Positions 45,361 to 54,878 are shown, counted from the stretch's first letter. The stretch: DNA of 64,000 nucleotides from Parapedobacter koreensis (GCF_900109365.1 NZ_FNZR01000002.1:186001-250000); one strand, 5' to 3'. Translations and numbers: made by a program. The notes: generated from the sequence alone by a model not told the origin.

Positions 45361-47124
45361 TTATTGCCCTATCCCTCCCCAAGGCTTGAGCTTGATTCTA
45401 AGTCCGCCCAACAACCTCAGGATGACCGGGGGCGTTAGTTCCCTGTTGATATTTTCAGGCGGCAAAAACCGGGCTTCCGAACGAATGATCCATTCGCCCA
45501 CGCTGTCGTTTTCAAAGGATTGCTGTATATAGGGAATCTCATGCTCCTGGAAACGGATGCGATTACTCGCGGATTTCCTGAAATCAATAACAATAGGCTG
45601 GCTTGTATCTTTAAGGATAGCCAGCTGGTGGTTGATCTGGCTGGTAATAACGATGTTCTGAACAATCGCCGAAAAGGCAAAAATCACATTGGCAGCGAGG
45701 GTTGTATATACCGCAAACTTGAGCACCTTATGCTTACCGGGCAGTAACCATTCACTTGTAACCAGCAAGATAATTGGAATAAACCAAAATTGCGGCACAT
45801 ACCTTGCCCACCAGGACTCTGGTATAATGACAATGGTTACAACCAGGGTGATGATTATAGAAAGTATGTTTTTAAACCTTCTTTCTTTACGGCATTGGAT
45901 AGCAAGCAGGATAAACAATAGGATAGCAAGTATCACTATACCGCTGAAGAACGGCCCAAAACCCGCTACCCTTGTATCTACTTTGCCCGAATTGACGATA
46001 TCTACCTCATTAAGCGTGAAGGGAACTTTCAATACCGGTTTTCCGCCGGTTTCCATGATGGCATTATCCGTATGGGAAAAAAGGGAAATAAAAAACCGCT
46101 CTGCGGGGGATCGCTCCCCAAAGGTCGCAGGCGAATTGCGCGTCATGATATCCACTTTTTTGGACCCCATCAAGGGATAAAAGGGATGCCCAAAATTGAG
46201 CGTATTGGTAACATACGGATTAAACCCCGCCAGGATGCCCAATACAACTCCAGAGACAAAGCCAACAATGAGAATTTTATGGCTTTTCAGCTTCTTATGG
46301 AATAATAGCCAGCAAAAAACCGCCGCCATCAGCATGGCCATATAAACCACTGCAGTAAATTTTATGCCAAAAGCGAGCGTGATAATCACGACTATCAACA
46401 GATAGTGCATCCATTGTTTTTCCTTCAATGCCAGTATAGTAGCCGCGATAAAAATCAGGAAAATAGATCCCAAGACGCCATCCACATAATACGTCAGCGC
46501 TTGGACTATGACCACGGGGTTGCAGGTCAGCAATATGCTGGTTATCCACGCCTTAGGCGTTGAAATTTTGGGCACGAGTATGGATAACGAAAAAAATAAG
46601 CCTGCAACGATAAGCAGCAGATTGGTAGCCTTCCCCGTTTCTATCCTTCCGGTCGTCGCATAGATGGCAGCTTGGATGGTTTCCATGCCTTTGGCATAAT
46701 GATTTATCCAAATCGAATGCGTCGTAATGCTGTCATCCAGTGCTGTCCGGTAGGGATTCCAACCTTGCCTAAGCTGAATGATTGCCTCCTGGTGGTACTC
46801 CTGCCCGTCTTCGGATATATCATAAAACTGACCTGAAATAAGGATGGCCAGCAAGACAAACAGTACGGATGCGCCCAGCGTATAATATTTGCCCTTAATC
46901 TCAGCGGTGCCCATCCATTGGGATCGAAACAAGATATAGGCATTTATGCCTGTAGCGACAACCAATGCCAGGGGAAACTGCCAACGTCCGACGTGACCAT
47001 CCAGGAAAAAGGTAAGCGACAGGATGACCAGGGTCAGGCCAAGCACGAGCATCAAAAAAAAGCCAATCAGAAAATAGTGTTTTGCTAAGCCACTTGCTTT
47101 ATCCATTGCCTTTATTCTTATCAT
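45361..47124 (-). CDS. GT-C-like polytopic membrane protein, paralogue B
   Basis: A 587-residue membrane protein of the same family as paralogue A, which it faces tail to tail (17-nt gap). Shared blocks: SEDGQEYHQE in the first outer loop, INHYAKGMETIQAAIY, GFNPYVTN, HPFYPLMGS, RFFISLFSHT, PESWWARYVPQFWFIP and SASNRIRF with EIPYIQQ in the soluble tail. It differs from the others by D/E usage around the loop and by a longer C-terminus. It is the last gene of the minus-strand run and follows the HAD phosphatase gene by 36 nt. Confidence 0.75.
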   Translation of the reverse strand: MIRIKAMDKASGLAKHYFLIGFFLMLVLGLTLVILSLTFFLDGHVGRWQFPLALVVATGINAYILFRSQWMGTAEIKGKYYTLGASVLFVLLAILISGQFYDISEDGQEYHQEAIIQLRQGWNPYRTALDDSITTHSIWINHYAKGMETIQAAIYATTGRIETGKATNLLLIVAGLFFSLSILVPKISTPKAWITSILLTCNPVVIVQALTYYVDGVLGSIFLIFIAATILALKEKQWMHYLLIVVIITLAFGIKFTAVVYMAMLMAAVFCWLLFHKKLKSHKILIVGFVSGVVLGILAGFNPYVTNTLNFGHPFYPLMGSKKVDIMTRNSPATFGERSPAERFFISLFSHTDNAIMETGGKPVLKVPFTLNEVDIVNSGKVDTRVAGFGPFFSGIVILAILLFILLAIQCRKERRFKNILSIIITLVVTIVIIPESWWARYVPQFWFIPIILLVTSEWLLPGKHKVLKFAVYTTLAANVIFAFSAIVQNIVITSQINHQLAILKDTSQPIVIDFRKSASNRIRFQEHEIPYIQQSFENDSVGEWIIRSEARFLPPENINRELTPPVILRLLGGLRIKLKPWGGIGQ

Positions 47125-47160
47125 TCATTAACCATTAGGCATACAAGGCACTCCTGCCGG

Positions 47161-47775
47161 CTAAAAAGTCCGGTAAAACGGGTGATCTGCCGCTGCCAAT
47201 AATTCCCGGTCTCCTTCGGTATCACCATATGCGTACAATTCATAGCTATCCCTATCCGGATATTGTTCCAAAAACCTACTTAATTTTTCCGGCCCATAGC
47301 AATTCCGTGATAAAAATTTACCCGTGATTAAGCCATTGTGAACTTCAATTTTCGTGGCAAGAACGTGCTGGATCCCGTTTTTGACGGCCCATGGGATTAT
47401 CCAGTTTGCGATGGAAGCACTAATGATGACGACTTCGTGTCCCTGCTTAAGATGCCAATTCAATTTTGCAACGGCTTCAGGACGGAGTATTTTCGTCAAC
47501 TTCTCCGCAAAAGCCACACAACGCCTGTCAAATGCTTCGATGGGCACTCCTTTATAAAAATTGCCGAATAGTTTTTCTTTCGCTTTGTAATTTGGGATGA
47601 GATGAAGTTTATATCCCACCAGGTACAATGAAGATGCAACGGCATTTGCCATTAACCTGAAAAAGCCGATTCTAAACAATAAAAAGAGCAGTAAGCTGTC
47701 TTTTGTAGTAATCGTGCCGTCAAAATCAAAAGCGGCAATTATTCTTCTATTCCCGGCAATGTTCCCGTTGTCCAT
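47161..47775 (-). CDS. HAD-IB family phosphatase
   Basis: A 204-residue HAD-superfamily hydrolase, subfamily IB (phosphoserine-phosphatase-like). The nucleophile motif DFDGTIT contains D17 and D19, the second motif is VVIISAS, and YGDTEGDRELL is the acidic magnesium motif. Between them is a helical cap typical of HAD-IB members. It overlaps the GT-C gene before it by 37 nt. In this locus it is a good candidate for dephosphorylating polyprenyl-phosphoryl-5-phosphoribose made by the neighbouring UbiA protein (inference), a role filled by a different phosphatase type in mycobacteria. Confidence 0.87.
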   Translation of the reverse strand: MDNGNIAGNRRIIAAFDFDGTITTKDSLLLFLLFRIGFFRLMANAVASSLYLVGYKLHLIPNYKAKEKLFGNFYKGVPIEAFDRRCVAFAEKLTKILRPEAVAKLNWHLKQGHEVVIISASIANWIIPWAVKNGIQHVLATKIEVHNGLITGKFLSRNCYGPEKLSRFLEQYPDRDSYELYAYGDTEGDRELLAAADHPFYRTF

Positions 47776-49451
47776 TTTATGATGAGTGGTATTTGTATGC
47801 TATCTATATTATCAGGGACTATAAATCTCGAAGTTGATCGTACGATGCCCACCGCACCCGCGACTCCCTCCAAATCTTGCTCGATATAGGGAATATCATT
47901 TTCCCAAAAACGGGCACGATTGCTTGATGCGCTGCCCCATTGCACTACTATCGGTTCATTGGCCGATTTCAATACACGAAGCTGGTAGTTAATTCGGCTG
48001 GTAACCGCCAAATTCCAAAGTATGCCCGTCAGCGTGAATCCAACATTCAACAGCAGCAGTATATAGAGGGATCGATTGAACCACCTCAACCGGTTCGGTT
48101 GGACGGCATCTGCAGCTAAAAGGATAACAAGGGGAATAAACCACAATTGCGGCACATACCTTGCCCACCAGGACTCGGGAATAATGACGACAGACAAAAC
48201 CAGCACAAGCAAGAGGTACCCCATGTTTCGGACCAGGCGCCCGCCATGGAATTTGACGACAAGAATGCCAAACAAAACTATCGCCAATAAAAGTATCCCA
48301 CTGAATAATGGGCCAAACCCACCGATGCGTACATCCACTTTGGGGGCACTGGCAATATCGGTCTTGTTAAACGTAAACGGTATTTTCAGCTTAGGAACCC
48401 GGCCATTGTCCAGCATCACATTGTCTGTGTGCGAAAATAGCGATATAAAAAACTTTTCGGAACCTGATTTTTCGTCGAAGCTGACGGGCAGGTTAGCCGT
48501 CATGATATCCACTTTGTTTGGGCCCATAAGGGGGTAAAACGGATGCCCGTAGCCTACTGTATTTGTAACATAAGGGTTGTAGCCCGCCACGACAGCGAGC
48601 GTGACCGCGACTGCCGATACACCGATTACTTTTTTCATCGCGCCCCAGTTTCGATGGATCACAAGCCAGCCAATAAACATTGCCGTAAACAAGGCCACGT
48701 AAACAACCGCGGTGAATTTCACATTGAACGCGAGCACAAAGACGGCAGCATAAAGGAAATAAACTTCCTTCGTAGCTATCCCGCCTCTGGCAATGAAAAA
48801 AAAGGTAGCCAGCAGGCAGAGCAAAAGCGAGGCCAGTGCGCCATCCACGTAATAGGTCAGCAGTTGGTTGATCACCACTGGATTACTCGCCAGCAATGCC
48901 GAAACAACCAATTTTTTGAAGAATGAATGCCACTGAAATTGACAAAGCAGGGAGAGCACCAAAAAGAAACTGCCCAGCCACAACAGGATATTTGTCGCCT
49001 TACCTGCCTCGATGCTGCCAATGGCACAATAAATAGCCGACTGGATGAGCTCCATTCCCTTGGCATAATGACTGATCCATATCGCTTGGTTGACACGCTC
49101 AGGCAATGGCCCATCCCAATACGGGTTCCAACCCGCCTTTAGCTGAATCAAGGTTTCTTGATGATAGGCTTGGCCATCATGCGAAACATCATAAAAGCTA
49201 TTTGCTATCCCTATCGAAAAAACGATTAGCAATAGGGGTACCGCAACGCGATAAACCAATAGATCACGTTTGCGCTCGTGCGCGGTTTTCGCTGTCGCTA
49301 CCACCCCTACCAGGCAAATCAATACCGCAAGCGGGAATTGCCAGGCACCTACCTGCGCACCAACCAGCAACGTCAATGACGATAAAAGCAGGGTGAGTAC
49401 GAGAACCCCAATCAATTGAAAACCAATGTTGAAAAAACGCGACGCTAACAT
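47739..49451 (-). CDS. GT-C-like polytopic membrane protein, paralogue C
   Basis: A 570-residue paralogue of the same family: SHDGQAYHQE (D92), ISHYAKGMELIQSAIY, GYNPYVTN, HPFYPLMGP, RFFISLFSHT, PESWWARYVPQLWFIP, and SASSNRARF with DIPYIEQ in the tail. The tail motif is the most diverged of the four (SSNRARF). It overlaps the HAD gene downstream by 37 nt and lies 19 nt after paralogue D. Membrane segments and loop acids are conserved, so all four are expected to work the same way on different acceptors or donors (inference). Confidence 0.75.
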   Translation of the reverse strand: MLASRFFNIGFQLIGVLVLTLLLSSLTLLVGAQVGAWQFPLAVLICLVGVVATAKTAHERKRDLLVYRVAVPLLLIVFSIGIANSFYDVSHDGQAYHQETLIQLKAGWNPYWDGPLPERVNQAIWISHYAKGMELIQSAIYCAIGSIEAGKATNILLWLGSFFLVLSLLCQFQWHSFFKKLVVSALLASNPVVINQLLTYYVDGALASLLLCLLATFFFIARGGIATKEVYFLYAAVFVLAFNVKFTAVVYVALFTAMFIGWLVIHRNWGAMKKVIGVSAVAVTLAVVAGYNPYVTNTVGYGHPFYPLMGPNKVDIMTANLPVSFDEKSGSEKFFISLFSHTDNVMLDNGRVPKLKIPFTFNKTDIASAPKVDVRIGGFGPLFSGILLLAIVLFGILVVKFHGGRLVRNMGYLLLVLVLSVVIIPESWWARYVPQLWFIPLVILLAADAVQPNRLRWFNRSLYILLLLNVGFTLTGILWNLAVTSRINYQLRVLKSANEPIVVQWGSASSNRARFWENDIPYIEQDLEGVAGAVGIVRSTSRFIVPDNIDSIQIPLIIKWTTGTLPGIEE

Positions 49452-49470
49452 AAACCTATCACCTAAAACG

Positions 49471-51228
49471 CTAATAATGTTGCCACCGTAAGGGTATCCA
49501 ATGCTCCGTGAGCCTGAGCCACGGTGATTTTGTTATCGACCGATCCGCATCGTCGGGCCATATAAACATCGCTTGAGAGCCCGCTATTTTTTCCACTCGG
49601 GCTCCCTCTTCGCGTAATTTCAATAAATTCTTTTGCTCGTGAAACGGGATGCCACGGTCATCGAAACGAATCCGGTTGCTCGCCGAATCACCCCATTCCA
49701 CGACAATCGGTTGGTTGGATGAAGCCAAAACTTCCAGTTGGTAATTGATTTTGCTCTTCAGTATCGCATTCAACAAAAAGCCTGCAAAACTGAATCCGAT
49801 ATTCAATACAAGGGCTACATATAGGCATCCCTTCAGCAACCGGTAGTTTCCGGGCAAAAGCAACTCCGATCCAAGCAATATCGCTATGGGCACAAACCAA
49901 AAATGGGGGACGTATCTCGCCCACCAGGATTCCGGCATGATGATTAATGATACAATGGTGATTGCGATAAACCCCATGATGCCGTAAAAAACCGGCTTAT
50001 TCCTTCCCTTGGGGTATTGGATAGCCAACAATGCGATTGCGAGCAGCAGGATTCCACTAAAGAATGGGCCAAAACCACCCAGGCGGCAATCCACTCGTGG
50101 CGTACTGATGATTTCGCCCTCGTATACAGTAAAGGGGATTTTTAGCTTCGCAATACCAACGTCCCAAGGGTACACGATTTCAGTACGCGAAAAGAGGGAA
50201 ATGAAAAACCGCTGCAATTCGGATTTCCCTTCAAAGTCCAATGGTGTATTGATAACCATAATATCCACCGGATCTTTACCCATCAATGGATAGAACGGAT
50301 GCCCATAGCCTACCGTGTTGGTGACATAGGGATTATACCCAACCACCAGCGATAGGATCCCTATAGCAACAGCTGCCAGTAGGAACATCTTGAAAACGGG
50401 CCATTTTTTTTGGAACGCCAACCAAAGTAAAAATCCCCCAACAATAAATACCACATATACAATGGCCGTGAATTTTACATTGACAATCAAGATGACGATA
50501 AACGCAAACAACAGCAGGAGCCGCCGTTCAAGGCGGTACAAGAAGCAGATACCCGTTGCCAGCAAGGCCAACAACAACGATGCGAGAACGCCATCTACAT
50601 AGAAGGTAATCAATTGATTCATCACAACGGGGTTGCTCGCAAACAGCGCCCCCAAAAGCACCGCCTGTTTTAAGGACAGCCAACCCATATAACCAATACA
50701 GGATACGACAAGGGAGAAACTCCCCATCCACAGCATCATGTTCGTCGCCTTACCCGCTTCTATTGTACCAGAAGCAGCATATATGGCGGCCTGTACGGTT
50801 TCCATCCCCTTAGCATAGTGGTTTATCCAAATCGCCTGGTTTACACGTTCGGATAACGGGGCATCCCAGTAGGGATTCCATCCATTTGCCAATTGAATGA
50901 CGGCCTCTTGGTGGTAAGCCTGGCCATCGTAAGATACGTCATAAAAACAAGCAGAAACCAGTAAAGACAATAGGACCAGCAGCAACGGAACACCAACTGT
51001 GGCCACATATGAGCGCCGTGAACTTCCCCGCGTATTGACGCCGCGCTGTAAATAGTGGCTTGAAAGGATAGCGAAAAGAATGGCTACCGGGAATTGCCAA
51101 AAGCCGATGCTCCCCCCGAGATAAAAGGTGACACTCGAAAGCAGCAACGTAAAACCAAGCACCGCGATAAGGAAATATCCCAGGTGAAAAAAGGTTTTTG
51201 AATACCCGTAAGCCCGGTCCACTACCAT
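49471..51228 (-). CDS. GT-C-like polytopic membrane protein, paralogue D
   Basis: A 585-residue paralogue: SYDGQAYHQE, INHYAKGMETVQAAIY, GYNPYVTN, HPFYPLMGK, RFFISLFSRT, PESWWARYVPHFWFVP and SASNRIRF with GIPFHEQ. It overlaps the end of the UbiA gene by 7 nt, showing direct operon linkage with the proposed lipid-pentose pathway. The four proteins differ most in segments between conserved blocks, where acceptor specificity would be expected. Confidence 0.75.
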   Translation of the reverse strand: MVVDRAYGYSKTFFHLGYFLIAVLGFTLLLSSVTFYLGGSIGFWQFPVAILFAILSSHYLQRGVNTRGSSRRSYVATVGVPLLLVLLSLLVSACFYDVSYDGQAYHQEAVIQLANGWNPYWDAPLSERVNQAIWINHYAKGMETVQAAIYAASGTIEAGKATNMMLWMGSFSLVVSCIGYMGWLSLKQAVLLGALFASNPVVMNQLITFYVDGVLASLLLALLATGICFLYRLERRLLLLFAFIVILIVNVKFTAIVYVVFIVGGFLLWLAFQKKWPVFKMFLLAAVAIGILSLVVGYNPYVTNTVGYGHPFYPLMGKDPVDIMVINTPLDFEGKSELQRFFISLFSRTEIVYPWDVGIAKLKIPFTVYEGEIISTPRVDCRLGGFGPFFSGILLLAIALLAIQYPKGRNKPVFYGIMGFIAITIVSLIIMPESWWARYVPHFWFVPIAILLGSELLLPGNYRLLKGCLYVALVLNIGFSFAGFLLNAILKSKINYQLEVLASSNQPIVVEWGDSASNRIRFDDRGIPFHEQKNLLKLREEGARVEKIAGSQAMFIWPDDADRSITKSPWLRLTEHWIPLRWQHY

Positions 51229-52115
51229 TTCAGATTATAATAAATGATGGCAAAGAAAGACAATATCCATCCCAGGATAATCACTTGCAAAAACCTGTTT
51301 TTCAGCAATACGGCGGTAGGGCTCCCGCTAATCAACCATACAAACGTCAATTGGAGGTACCTCAGCATGCCCAGGATAACAAAGAAGGAGGTCAAATAGA
51401 CATTCTTCCCAAAACGGTTGATGACTTCTTCTGACGTACAATACATGACATAGCACACGACAACGACCGTAGCCATACACGTTATCGCTACGTTGAGGAA
51501 TTCCAAATTGTACCCCTGCAAGTTCTTCCTTGGGCTGACCCCCGTCCTGACAAAGTTGAACACATCGTCCCGCCGCTTGGCCAACGCAAGAAACAGCGCC
51601 AATACAAACGTCATCAAGATAATCCAATGGGAAAGCACCGTGTCAGAAATCAGTCCGCCCAATGCAATCCGCAATACAAATCCCACGGCGATTATCACGA
51701 TGTCCAAAATTGAGATGTGCTTAAGTTTAATGGTGTACAGCACATTCTGCACCAAATAAAGCAGCACGATCAGCAGCACCAATGGATCCTGGATGAAAAA
51801 CAAAAAGATGGATAGCCCAATCGCCAATAACACACCAATTAAACCAATTCCCTCAGCCGTCGAAACAAGGCCGCTGGCAAGCGGTCTATTTCGTTTTACA
51901 GGATGCAGTCTATCTTCTTTGACATCCAACATGTCATTGAATACGTATACCGAGCTGGCTATTAACGAAAAGCCGATAAACGACACCAGCAATTGCAGCA
52001 CCACATGGGTATCGGTAAGCTTTAGTGAAAAGAAGGCTGGCAGGAAAATAAAACTATTTTTTACCCACTGGTTTACACGGATTAGTCGGAGGTAGGAAAG
52101 TAATTTTTTCATCAT
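51222..52115 (-). CDS. UbiA-family polyprenyl-phosphate phosphoribosyltransferase-like protein
   Basis: A 297-residue polytopic prenyltransferase-fold protein. The two Asp-rich motifs are N60-D61-x-x-D64-x-x-x-D68 (NDMLDVKEDRLHP) and YTIKLKHISILD (127-138). The pattern NDxxDxxxDxxHPxKxxRPxAsG followed by LKxxxxxD and FVLRIALGG is that of decaprenyl-phosphate phosphoribosyltransferase (Rv3806c type, which uses PRPP as donor), distinct from quinone or haem branches. It is expected to form polyprenyl-phosphoryl-5-phosphoribose. The gene lies between GtrA-like and GT-C genes. The start may be Met1 or Met2. Confidence 0.85.
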   Translation of the reverse strand: MMKKLLSYLRLIRVNQWVKNSFIFLPAFFSLKLTDTHVVLQLLVSFIGFSLIASSVYVFNDMLDVKEDRLHPVKRNRPLASGLVSTAEGIGLIGVLLAIGLSIFLFFIQDPLVLLIVLLYLVQNVLYTIKLKHISILDIVIIAVGFVLRIALGGLISDTVLSHWIILMTFVLALFLALAKRRDDVFNFVRTGVSPRKNLQGYNLEFLNVAITCMATVVVVCYVMYCTSEEVINRFGKNVYLTSFFVILGMLRYLQLTFVWLISGSPTAVLLKNRFLQVIILGWILSFFAIIYYNLKW

Positions 52116-52174
52116 GAATAGAAGTCTGAATACAATAGGCGTTTATGAATAAGCAAAATAATGCATTGGGATTA

Positions 52175-52570
52175 TCACTGTTTAAATACCAAATATTTCT
52201 TAGTGCTGAAGTTAAATATCGCGACAATGATAATCGTCATCGCTTTTCCCAGTTGGATGTTGGTGATAAGGGCTTGTTCGACAAAAAGCCACAAAATCAA
52301 TTGATTTAAGGCAATAGCCATCAATGAAAACACCACAAATGATATCACTTCCATCGATCTGGAATACTTGCTTTTTTGAAACACGTACTTCCTGGATAAC
52401 ACATAGTTCAGGATAATTGCTATCACCACCGCGATTACATTAGCAATGAGGTAATCGATAGCCTGGATATGGACCAGGAAACTAAAGACACCGAACTCAA
52501 CCGCCGCGCAGCATAAACCGACGATGACAAATTTTGTTAGTTGATATTTAAAAACTAGCTTGAGGAACAT
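52175..52570 (-). CDS. GtrA-like membrane protein
   Basis: A 131-residue protein with four transmembrane helices and the GtrA-family pattern (KFVIVGLCCAAVEFGVFSFLV, ANVIAVVIAIILNYVLSRKYVF, FNFSTKKYLVF). GtrA proteins are proposed to flip or assist transfer of lipid-linked sugars; Rv3789, the mycobacterial member, acts in decaprenyl-phosphoryl-arabinose use. It sits 4 nt after the GMC oxidoreductase gene and 59 nt before the UbiA gene, which supports a lipid-linked pentose pathway here. Confidence 0.9.
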   Translation of the reverse strand: MFLKLVFKYQLTKFVIVGLCCAAVEFGVFSFLVHIQAIDYLIANVIAVVIAIILNYVLSRKYVFQKSKYSRSMEVISFVVFSLMAIALNQLILWLFVEQALITNIQLGKAMTIIIVAIFNFSTKKYLVFKQ

Positions 52571-52574
52571 AAAA

Positions 52575-54275
52575 TTATAAATTTCCTTTTTTTAACTGAT
52601 TGACTGCAAAACTACAAGCCCTTGCGGTCAGTGCCATGTACGTGAGTGAAGGGTTTTGGTTGGCAGAGGAAGTCATGCAACTACCATCCGTAATGAAAAC
52701 ATTTTTGACTGCGTGCATCTGGTTATATCCATTCAAGACGGAAGTTTTCGGGTCTTTCCCCATCCGCGCCGTTCCCATTTCATGCACGGTAGCCCCCCCC
52801 GGCTTTTCATAATTAAACGCGTTGACCTGTTGGAATCCGGCTTCCTCCAACATCCCGGCGCAGGTTTCCTTGATGTCATCCATCATGCGATACTCATTTT
52901 CTTTGAAAGAAAAGTTGACTTCAACGAGCGGCAGCCCCCATTTATCCTTACGTGTCGTACTCAATTGCACTTCATTATCATAATATGGCAGGCACTCTCC
53001 CCATCCGGCCATCCACACCGTCCATGGGCCCGGCTTGGTCAGTTTTTCCTTAAATTCGCTGCCAAATCCTTTTATGTTGGGCGATGTACTTTTCCACCCT
53101 TGCCTTTCGCCCCTCCCCTGTACGGCATACCCCCTGATGAATCCATTTTTTTCCGTGGCGGATAGATTGCGGTAGCGCGGAATTAAAAAGCCGCAAGGTC
53201 TTCTTCCTTTATAATAGCGATCTTCAAATCCGTCATGGATGCCAAAGGCACCAGCCGAAGAGTGGTGATCCATTAAGTTGTGCCCTACTTGCCCACTGTC
53301 ATTGCCAAGCCCATTTGGAAACCTATCCGTGCGCGACTGCAATAAAATCGCTGCTGTACCGATGGTGGATGCATTGATAAAAATAACGTTCGCGTAAAAT
53401 TCCGTGACCTCATGCGTCAACGCATCGATGACGCGGACGCCCGTTGCCCTGTCCGCCTGTTCATCATGGAGCACTTCCGCGACGATGGAGAAGGGCCTAA
53501 GCGTCAGATTACCCGTGGCCATGGCTGCCGGAATGGTGGCGCTATTGCTGCTAAAATACCCCCCATAGGGACATCCCCTGGAGCAAAGATTACGATTGAG
53601 ACAGGGCCCCCTGCCATCCCAGCCACGAGTAAGGTTGGCCACGCGCGCTATGGTAAGCAATCGATGCTCATGGTTATTTTTAATCGATTGTGCTAAATGC
53701 TTTTCGATGCAATTGAGTTCCATAGGTGGCAGGAAGTTACCGTCTGGCAAGTGCGGTAGCCCCTCGTTTTTCCCACTGACGCCAATGTAAGACTCCACAT
53801 AATCATACCAAGGTGCAATATCCCGGTAACGTATTGGCCAATCTACCGCTGTGCCATCCTTTTCATTCGCTTCAAAATCCAAGTCGCTGAGCCGGTAACA
53901 TTGCCTACCCCACGTCAACGACCTTCCCCCTACCTGGTATCCCCTAAACCACATAAACGGTTTCTTTTGGATATAGGGATGATCTTGGTCATTTGCGAAA
54001 AAAAGCATGTCGGTATCGTCAGAAACGTTGGTCTGCACCGGGTTGTTTTGCTTATAGGCAAGTGGGACATTGCCCCTGAGTTTGAAATCCCAAGGATTGA
54101 GCAATGCCGTAGGGTAATCCTTGATATGTTCGACATTCCTTCCCCGTTCAAGCAGCAATGTTTTTAATCCTTTGAGGCAAAGCTCACGTGCAGCCCACCC
54201 GCCACTGATGCCGGAGCCGACAACAATGGCATCATAGGTATTGCTCATTTTAGCTTTTCCAATTAAATTAGACAT
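52575..54275 (-). CDS. GMC-family FAD oxidoreductase
   Basis: A 566-residue flavoenzyme with the dinucleotide motif GSGISGGWAA near residue 22, GYQVGGRSLTWGRQC as the flavin-attachment and GMC signature region, CSRGCPYGG (possible Fe-S or structural Cys), and VHEMGTARMG with NPSLTYMALTARA at the C-terminus carrying the catalytic His. Family members oxidise alcohols of sugars and polyols. The product of the gene upstream is a gluconate-2-dehydrogenase-subunit-3-like protein, the usual partner of this GMC type, suggesting a membrane-bound dehydrogenase. In this cluster it could epimerise or oxidise the lipid-linked pentose (inference). A second ATG at 54248 is possible. Confidence 0.88.
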   Translation of the reverse strand: MSNLIGKAKMSNTYDAIVVGSGISGGWAARELCLKGLKTLLLERGRNVEHIKDYPTALLNPWDFKLRGNVPLAYKQNNPVQTNVSDDTDMLFFANDQDHPYIQKKPFMWFRGYQVGGRSLTWGRQCYRLSDLDFEANEKDGTAVDWPIRYRDIAPWYDYVESYIGVSGKNEGLPHLPDGNFLPPMELNCIEKHLAQSIKNNHEHRLLTIARVANLTRGWDGRGPCLNRNLCSRGCPYGGYFSSNSATIPAAMATGNLTLRPFSIVAEVLHDEQADRATGVRVIDALTHEVTEFYANVIFINASTIGTAAILLQSRTDRFPNGLGNDSGQVGHNLMDHHSSAGAFGIHDGFEDRYYKGRRPCGFLIPRYRNLSATEKNGFIRGYAVQGRGERQGWKSTSPNIKGFGSEFKEKLTKPGPWTVWMAGWGECLPYYDNEVQLSTTRKDKWGLPLVEVNFSFKENEYRMMDDIKETCAGMLEEAGFQQVNAFNYEKPGGATVHEMGTARMGKDPKTSVLNGYNQMHAVKNVFITDGSCMTSSANQNPSLTYMALTARACSFAVNQLKKGNL

Positions 54276-54302
54276 CGCTCAATTTGAATAAGGATGATGG
54301 CA

Positions 54303-54878
54303 CTAATTAGTTGCCCATACCCGTTGACTTTCCCCCATCGCTATGCACGACTGATAATGCACAGGAATATAATCGTATGCCAATCCCATGGTGGCCCCAA
54401 GTTCTGACGTACAATACCCTTCAACAACCAGGGATTTCAATGTCACAATAAACGGCTCTCCAAAAAACAGCCTATTTAACTCGCCGATTAGCGGCATGCG
54501 ATAAGTTGCTTTCGCTTCTAAATGATTAAGCACCGAAACCCTATCTGTCATCCCACATTCAATAAACGCTTGATGATAGGTAGCCCTGCAATAGTCATCC
54601 ACCTCCGCTAAGCCTGCCAAAAACCGGCGCTGCCGACTGGTATCAAAACATGCATCTACCATATTAACAACAAAATCTGCGACATTGGCCTCCGCCGCCC
54701 CGGGCGATTCGGTTTTTGGGATAATTGTATCTGCCAAAATTGCTATTGTTTCTCTTTTTAAATGCAAAGCAGCTAAGTTTACCTTTTGGCGGGTGCGTAT
54801 CCATTGAAAAATTGAAAAAGAAGAAACCGTTGCCAAACCGATAGTCACTGCATACTTAATATATGTTCTTCTATTCAC
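54303..54878 (-). CDS. Gluconate 2-dehydrogenase subunit 3-family protein
   Basis: A 191-residue protein that begins with a signal or anchor (YIKYAVTIGLATVSSFSIF) preceded by NRR, possibly twin-arginine-like. The body, with ETIAILADTIIPKTESPGA, VADFVV and MPLIGELNRLFF, matches the gluconate 2-dehydrogenase gamma-subunit family that pairs with GMC-type flavoproteins and can carry them across the membrane. The GMC gene follows after 27 nt. It is the first gene of the long minus-strand run reaching to 45361. Confidence 0.87.
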   Translation of the reverse strand: MNRRTYIKYAVTIGLATVSSFSIFQWIRTRQKVNLAALHLKRETIAILADTIIPKTESPGAAEANVADFVVNMVDACFDTSRQRRFLAGLAEVDDYCRATYHQAFIECGMTDRVSVLNHLEAKATYRMPLIGELNRLFFGEPFIVTLKSLVVEGYCTSELGATMGLAYDYIPVHYQSCIAMGESQRVWATN

